Below, in pieces: positions 59,501-64,000 of a DNA stretch of 64,000 nucleotides; position 1 is the first letter of the stretch, and every line of letters begins with the position of its first letter. The DNA is from Gymnopus androsaceus JB14 (Eukaryota > Basidiomycota > Agaricomycetes > Agaricales > Omphalotaceae): positions 62,001-126,000 of the forward strand of contig ML769429.1 of assembly GCA_009733575.1 (NCBI GenBank). Reading direction: 5' to 3'. The notes beneath the pieces were generated by a model. That model was not told the origin of the DNA. It made no database searches and worked only from the letters and a program-made list of their open reading frames with translations. Made by a program: the position numbers and the translations under genes.

Positions 59501-59911
59501 TCAATCACGTAGTTCCTGTTCTCGTCTGGCAACCAAGTCAATTGAAAGTGATTTGGGTCCAAATTTCTCGTCAGCTGAGATATATTTTTCGATTTCTTTC
59601 ACGACCGTTTCTTTCTCTTTGGTAGTACAATCGCAAAGTTTGGCTGCATCCGGATGATAATTTGTATCACTTTTGATATCGGCTTGTGTGCGGAAAGAGA
59701 CAAAAGCATGACCTGTGCTGGTGTGTGCGGATGTTTCGGGGGCGGGCTATCATGCATCATAGTTAAATAATGCTTGTAATAATGAATTACACCGAGTTAC
59801 TCACTTTGCTCGCGTCTACACCGGGGACGGGTACCGCACGAACATTGGAGAGAAGAATCCAGCGGTAAGGACGAGGGAGGTTGCAGTGAAGTAATTGGAA
59901 TTGAAACGCAT
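59501..59911 (-). CDS. Possible small secreted protein, frame uncertain
   Basis: An ATG at 59911 opens MRFNSNYFTATSLVLTAGFF, which looks like a signal peptide. In a neighbouring frame it is followed by VRAVPVPGVDASK up to a GTGAGT donor near 59805. After an acceptor near 59715 a convincing coding run reads HAFVSFRTQADIKSD, then KEKETVVKEIEKYISADEKF and ends LVARREQELRD with TGA at 59501-59503. The pieces do not join in one frame, so one or two single-base breaks or a different splice are needed. Unknown function; about 100 residues. Confidence 0.4.
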
Positions 59912-62540
59912 GTCGAACACGATTCAGATTCGTAGCTTTGGACCAGCAAAGAGACGTGATTCGGGTTGCAGGCGGGGAGGGGGGACTTGGCCAGCAAGTT
60001 GAAGATTTTGGGGATGCTACGGTGGTTTTTATAAGCTTAAGGGTCGAGGCTGTGGAGAATTGTGATTCAGTAGATCGAGGTAGATCAAGAGATTAATCGA
60101 TTACCTACCAAAGCTGTAACAAGCCCGTTGCGGCTGTGAAAAAGCCAGCCCAAGTTCAAACGCTCAGTTCAAAGGTCTATTGAAGGATCCAAGGCTGGAA
60201 AGGAAGGTTCTGACGTATGGGCGATCCTTGGGGCGATCTTACTAGATTGGCCATTTTAGCTTCAATTCTGAGACTGGTAGTTTGGAAACGGACCTTTGAC
60301 CTATCCAAGTCGTGGTTTGTCATAGCGATTCATACTACCTCTGGCGGCAGAATCTGGCAGAATCTTAGTTTTGTCTTCCGCCGTCGAACCCAGGCCGAAC
60401 GCAGTTGACCTGAAGCATTCAACGCTGTTCAGTACCAGTGTCGAGCGCAATATTGATTCTACCATATAGCATAAAGGGAAGAATTTGGTTGCCGGCCTAC
60501 GAAGTCGAGGGTCCAGCTATCCATTCGACTGGCAATTCCATGATTTGACCAAGGCGAAGGAAATCCCAAAGATTCTCTAGTATATTGGTATGGAAGTTCG
60601 AATATATTGATGGTACGGATTTTGGATGAGCAGAAATTTCTTTGCTTGACGTAGTGTAAGAAGACAAAACCAATTAGGCGCCCTGACTTACTGAGCGCTT
60701 TTTCAGTTTTTTGATTCATCTTTTCTCGTATTAGTCATTGTCTCCCCTTCATCGTAATTCGCACTAGTCTGGCCGTTCTCAATTGGTACTTGTACCGGAA
60801 CAGCAAAAAGGGTCCCAGAAACATGTCCACATTTGCTGCGTTAATTTCATTCAAGAAGATCCTAATAGAACTTATTGTAGTCCGGCGAAAGGTTGTCCTA
60901 GTCGGTAGGAATTCGGGCGGCTGAGACGCTGAGCTTCTAAAAAACATGAGGATGTGTAGCTGCTACGGGCTGAATGGTATCTCTTCCTCACAGTGAACGG
61001 TCTTCGTTGAACTTATTTCTGTTAACTAATTCTAGAAACTATCCATTGCTCAATAGCGTTCTTCGGTCCTTTTGCAATGCTTCAGCTAGGATTACAGTCG
61101 CACTAATATTGTCGGTCAAAAAGTCATAGAATTAACTGAGAATCACAGATCCTATATTCCAACTATATTCGCCTGCTCCACATCGCTTCCTACCTCTCAC
61201 CTCGCAATCTCTATCCTTCCGTATTCACCGAATTCTTCATCCAGCGTACGATGCAAGTTTGAGCTTACTCTTAATGTTAGTAAACTCGAGCGACAGCCTG
61301 TAACGCTGCCACAATGAACAATCGGACCGACTGTTCAAAGTGGAGCCTGAAGACCAAGGCTGGCTCAGCTCAGTGTTCGTCTCGGAACTGATGAGTTCTC
61401 TGTTGATCGTGCAGAGCCGTACGGGTCGAAGGCTTGACTTCAACACACGGATGGCGGGCTGAAATACACCAACCTTTCTTGTTGACGCGTCCTGATCTAG
61501 GGATGAAGTAAATAAACAAGCGTCGCCTGTCTAGCTTGTAGTGCCGGTAATCATCTTTCTTTGTATCTCTTTTTTGTTGTACGTACCTACAACGTTGCGC
61601 GGGAAAACAGATAACATTATCCGGTACACCAAAACAGTCCATCTTCTTTCCTCTCAACCACTATCGGGACTCAAGGCCGTGATTTGGTTGCTCTCACTGT
61701 CAGGAGTTTCCCGATTCTTTTCTTGCTACTACCACTCGCGACTCGTGCTCCGACAGATTCACCGAGTAAGTAAGGAATCTGTAGATTCTGGAAGAGAAGT
61801 GTATGGGCTCGTAGAGGCCAATATTTGGACTTTTGATGAAACTGTGAGCTGATGACATCCGTACCTATTCTTTTTTCTATGTACCGACTCAACTACTCGT
61901 TTCTCTCAAGTATTGTAGAGCATACAAGTATGTCGGTCTCTACTCACAGCACGATACCGCCAATGTACATCTTCCCCCTTGTCACATCGCAACCGCGATT
62001 CGTGTTCTCGGGGCAGAAAAAAGATACAGCAGGAGGCTGAGGACCTTGCTTTAGGGCTATTCAAATTCACAAGCGAGTCCTAAGGCCTCAAGATCTTGTT
62101 CATCTGATACCGTTTGCGCCGAGCTCCAGCTATCTGGACTTACAGAACGAGTGCTTATCACCATGGCTAAAGGTTTAACCTAGATAACAGGCACTATCGT
62201 TCATGCTTTTCACGCACATGGCTAAAATGTGAATTCTGGATAATATGCGAATCACCTTGCCATTAGGGACTAGCGCGCGCAGCAGGATGATTTTTCTCTC
62301 TGTGTCTCTTTAGGTCTTTCTCTGCGACACCACATTGCTTCGCGATAAGTACTCCTGATAAGTACAAAGGCTGTCCGATTCACAGCATTCGGCCCAACAA
62401 CATAATCCCCGACTCTGACCGAAGGGAAGGGTCCTGTAGACAATGATCGGACGAAATCCCACTGAAACGTGAATTTTAGGAAATTCTTTTCCACGGGCCA
62501 CGTTACGCCACGTTTTAAGCACGTCTGAAACATCTCAATT
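59912..62540. other. Long stretch without a supported gene
   Basis: Short frames on both strands; none has a motif. GC content is ordinary until about 62100 and falls after that. No clear repeat structure was seen. Confidence 0.4.
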
Positions 62541-62587
62541 TTCATAACGCTCTTTGTCAACCTTTATTTGCTTATAATCTGGCTACT

Positions 62588-63732
62588 TTGAATGATATAT
62601 ATGCTACATGTCTCTTATCTGTGCCATGTTGGGCTTTACCCGAATATGAAGATCTGCGTTGCAATCACTTGACTTCACTAAAGATATCTGAGTTAAGCCA
62701 GGTTGAGCGGCAATTGAATAAACCCTCGGTCGTTGACTTCATACTTGAAAAATGTCGCGGTTTTCTACATGTCTTGCATGGCCCTGATATTTATTGTTCT
62801 ACGTGCATGTTGTATGTCAACAACTTTGGCACTGTTTTCTACCATCAACTTATTAAATCATACCCCTTCGACATGGCTACCAATCGTCAACCTCACATCC
62901 ATATCTTAACACAGATCTCCTTGCCTCCTTGAAGCAAGCATTTCATGACTGTCCTCCTTGTGATATACAGCTGTCATTGAAATCCTTATCAGAGAAAACC
63001 ACAACAACTCATCAATCCATTTTGTATTGTGTCAAATCTCCAACTGGCAATAATTATGGTAACATCGATTCTGTTGACCTGCATTCTTTTCTGTTGAAAG
63101 TTTTCCAGTCTCAATCTGTGCTGAAAAATTTTGGGTATTTACTCGCTGTTACAACATTGAAATTTCCTTTGCTTATACAATGTATGCTTAGGTTTAGTCC
63201 AGCCCTGGAATCTATCCATCCGTATTGCAACAAGAGCATTCACGTGGTTTGGGGGTATCACAGACTCAGTCGAAAGAGTGTGAACATCATTGAGACTACC
63301 AATCAGACTATTTGGAAACACATCCTTGCTTCACCGTCTACAGTGCACACAATTCTCGTATCAGTAACTCATGCCATGATCCTTTATCCAGAACTCACAT
63401 TTGGGAATGTCTTGCTTTTGCAAAACACAAATGTGCCACCTATACAGCATGATGATGCCATCTGGACGCGGCTTTTAGAGCTCGGTTGGGTCATATGCAA
63501 GCATGATGCATTGCCAGGTTTCTTAACCACTTCTGCTTGTCCTGCACTTCAACAATCTCTTTGGGGTAGAGAGGGGATTTTCATTGTAGTTGGTCTGATG
63601 GGAATGACTACTACTATCAGCTGGCAGTGCGTGGTTTCAATGATGAAGATCTTTGGTATATATGGCAAATTGCAACACACTGTTCCGACTGGAGCTGTCA
63701 GTATGCATGGATGTCTAATTGCTTCTCTGTAG
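62588..63732 (+). pseudogene. Unrecognised protein in two adjoining, shifted frames
   Basis: The first frame (62588-62932) ends MATNRQPHIHILTQ and a stop. The second (read from about 62912 to 63732) begins DLLASLKQAFHDCPPCD, so a one-base shift near 62915 would join them into about 380 residues. Later pieces include LQNTNVPPIQHDDAIWTRLL and ICKHDALPGFLTTSACPALQ. I cannot assign a family. The AT-rich composition differs from the host genes on the left, which fits an element-derived or transferred gene. Confidence 0.4.
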
Positions 63733-64000
63733 ATGTTACTATTTAGTTTGTACTGGTCTGGCAATATAGCACACACTTATTGATGACAGCAAGTGATTTT
63801 CAGTGCTATAATATGTAAACAAATCTACCTGGTTTTATAACTGATTTGAGTCAATAGTCTTGTCCAGTACTTGGGCCAGTTGGGGATTGCCATGCTAGTG
63901 GCGTTAACAATTGCAAATTGTAGACTCTGAATCTATATCATTGCGGTCCTGGGGCGCACTGACGGTGACCGCACTTCTTTCCTTCCCCCTAATCAGCTGG

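Overview
The window looks like a nuclear scaffold piece from a filamentous basidiomycete, most likely an Agaricomycete. Genes are split by many 50-70 nt GT-AG introns. The families present are typical of that class: a DyP peroxidase, CYP63-like P450s, DUF6534-like membrane proteins, a fungal TKL-type kinase, a sedolisin, F-box proteins and hAT remnants. The species cannot be named from the sequence. A run of 25 N at 49063-49087 marks a scaffold gap.

Left part (1-24.5 kb), mostly genes: the 3' end of a flavin amine oxidase (+); a 14-exon gene (-) that joins two DM9 (DUF3421) repeats to a complete DyP peroxidase; a secreted S53 sedolisin (-) with two apparent single-base frame breaks; a decayed CDC24-like RhoGEF (+) followed by a decayed TKL kinase (+); a secreted epoxide hydrolase (+); a head-to-head pair of uracil phosphoribosyltransferase (-) and an F-box protein (+); and a large proline/serine-rich protein (-).

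Middle part (25-43.3 kb): two CYP63-like P450s face outward around a block duplicated about 5.4 kb apart, which carries two DUF6534-like membrane-protein paralogues. Between the paralogues lies a truncated Sec9/SNAP-25 copy. A small secreted-protein gene follows the second paralogue. The first P450 has Glu where its relatives have the conserved Arg of the heme loop. The first DUF6534 copy has a GC donor where its paralogue has GT.

Right part (43.3-64 kb), mostly mobile-element sediment: inverted copies of a P450 first exon, a 283-bp TA-flanked TIR element with its empty site preserved in the other arm, minisatellites, a 0.7 kb direct repeat, a 1.4 kb near-perfect palindrome against the N gap, diverged inverted copies of an unknown multi-exon element and a hAT transposase C-terminal remnant. 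A P450 pseudogene follows, interrupted by a 609-bp solo-LTR-like insertion with a 5-bp target duplication. Next come a 1.5 kb TIR element with a 959-bp hAT-type MITE nested inside, a carboxylesterase with several frame breaks, a possible small secreted protein and an unrecognised broken ORF pair.

The strongest candidate for something undescribed is the DM9-DM9-DyP fusion. Its exon models sum to an uninterrupted 855-codon frame, and both DM9 repeats share the same intron positions, including 10-nt microexons. All gene models here were spliced by eye and have not been checked against transcripts.
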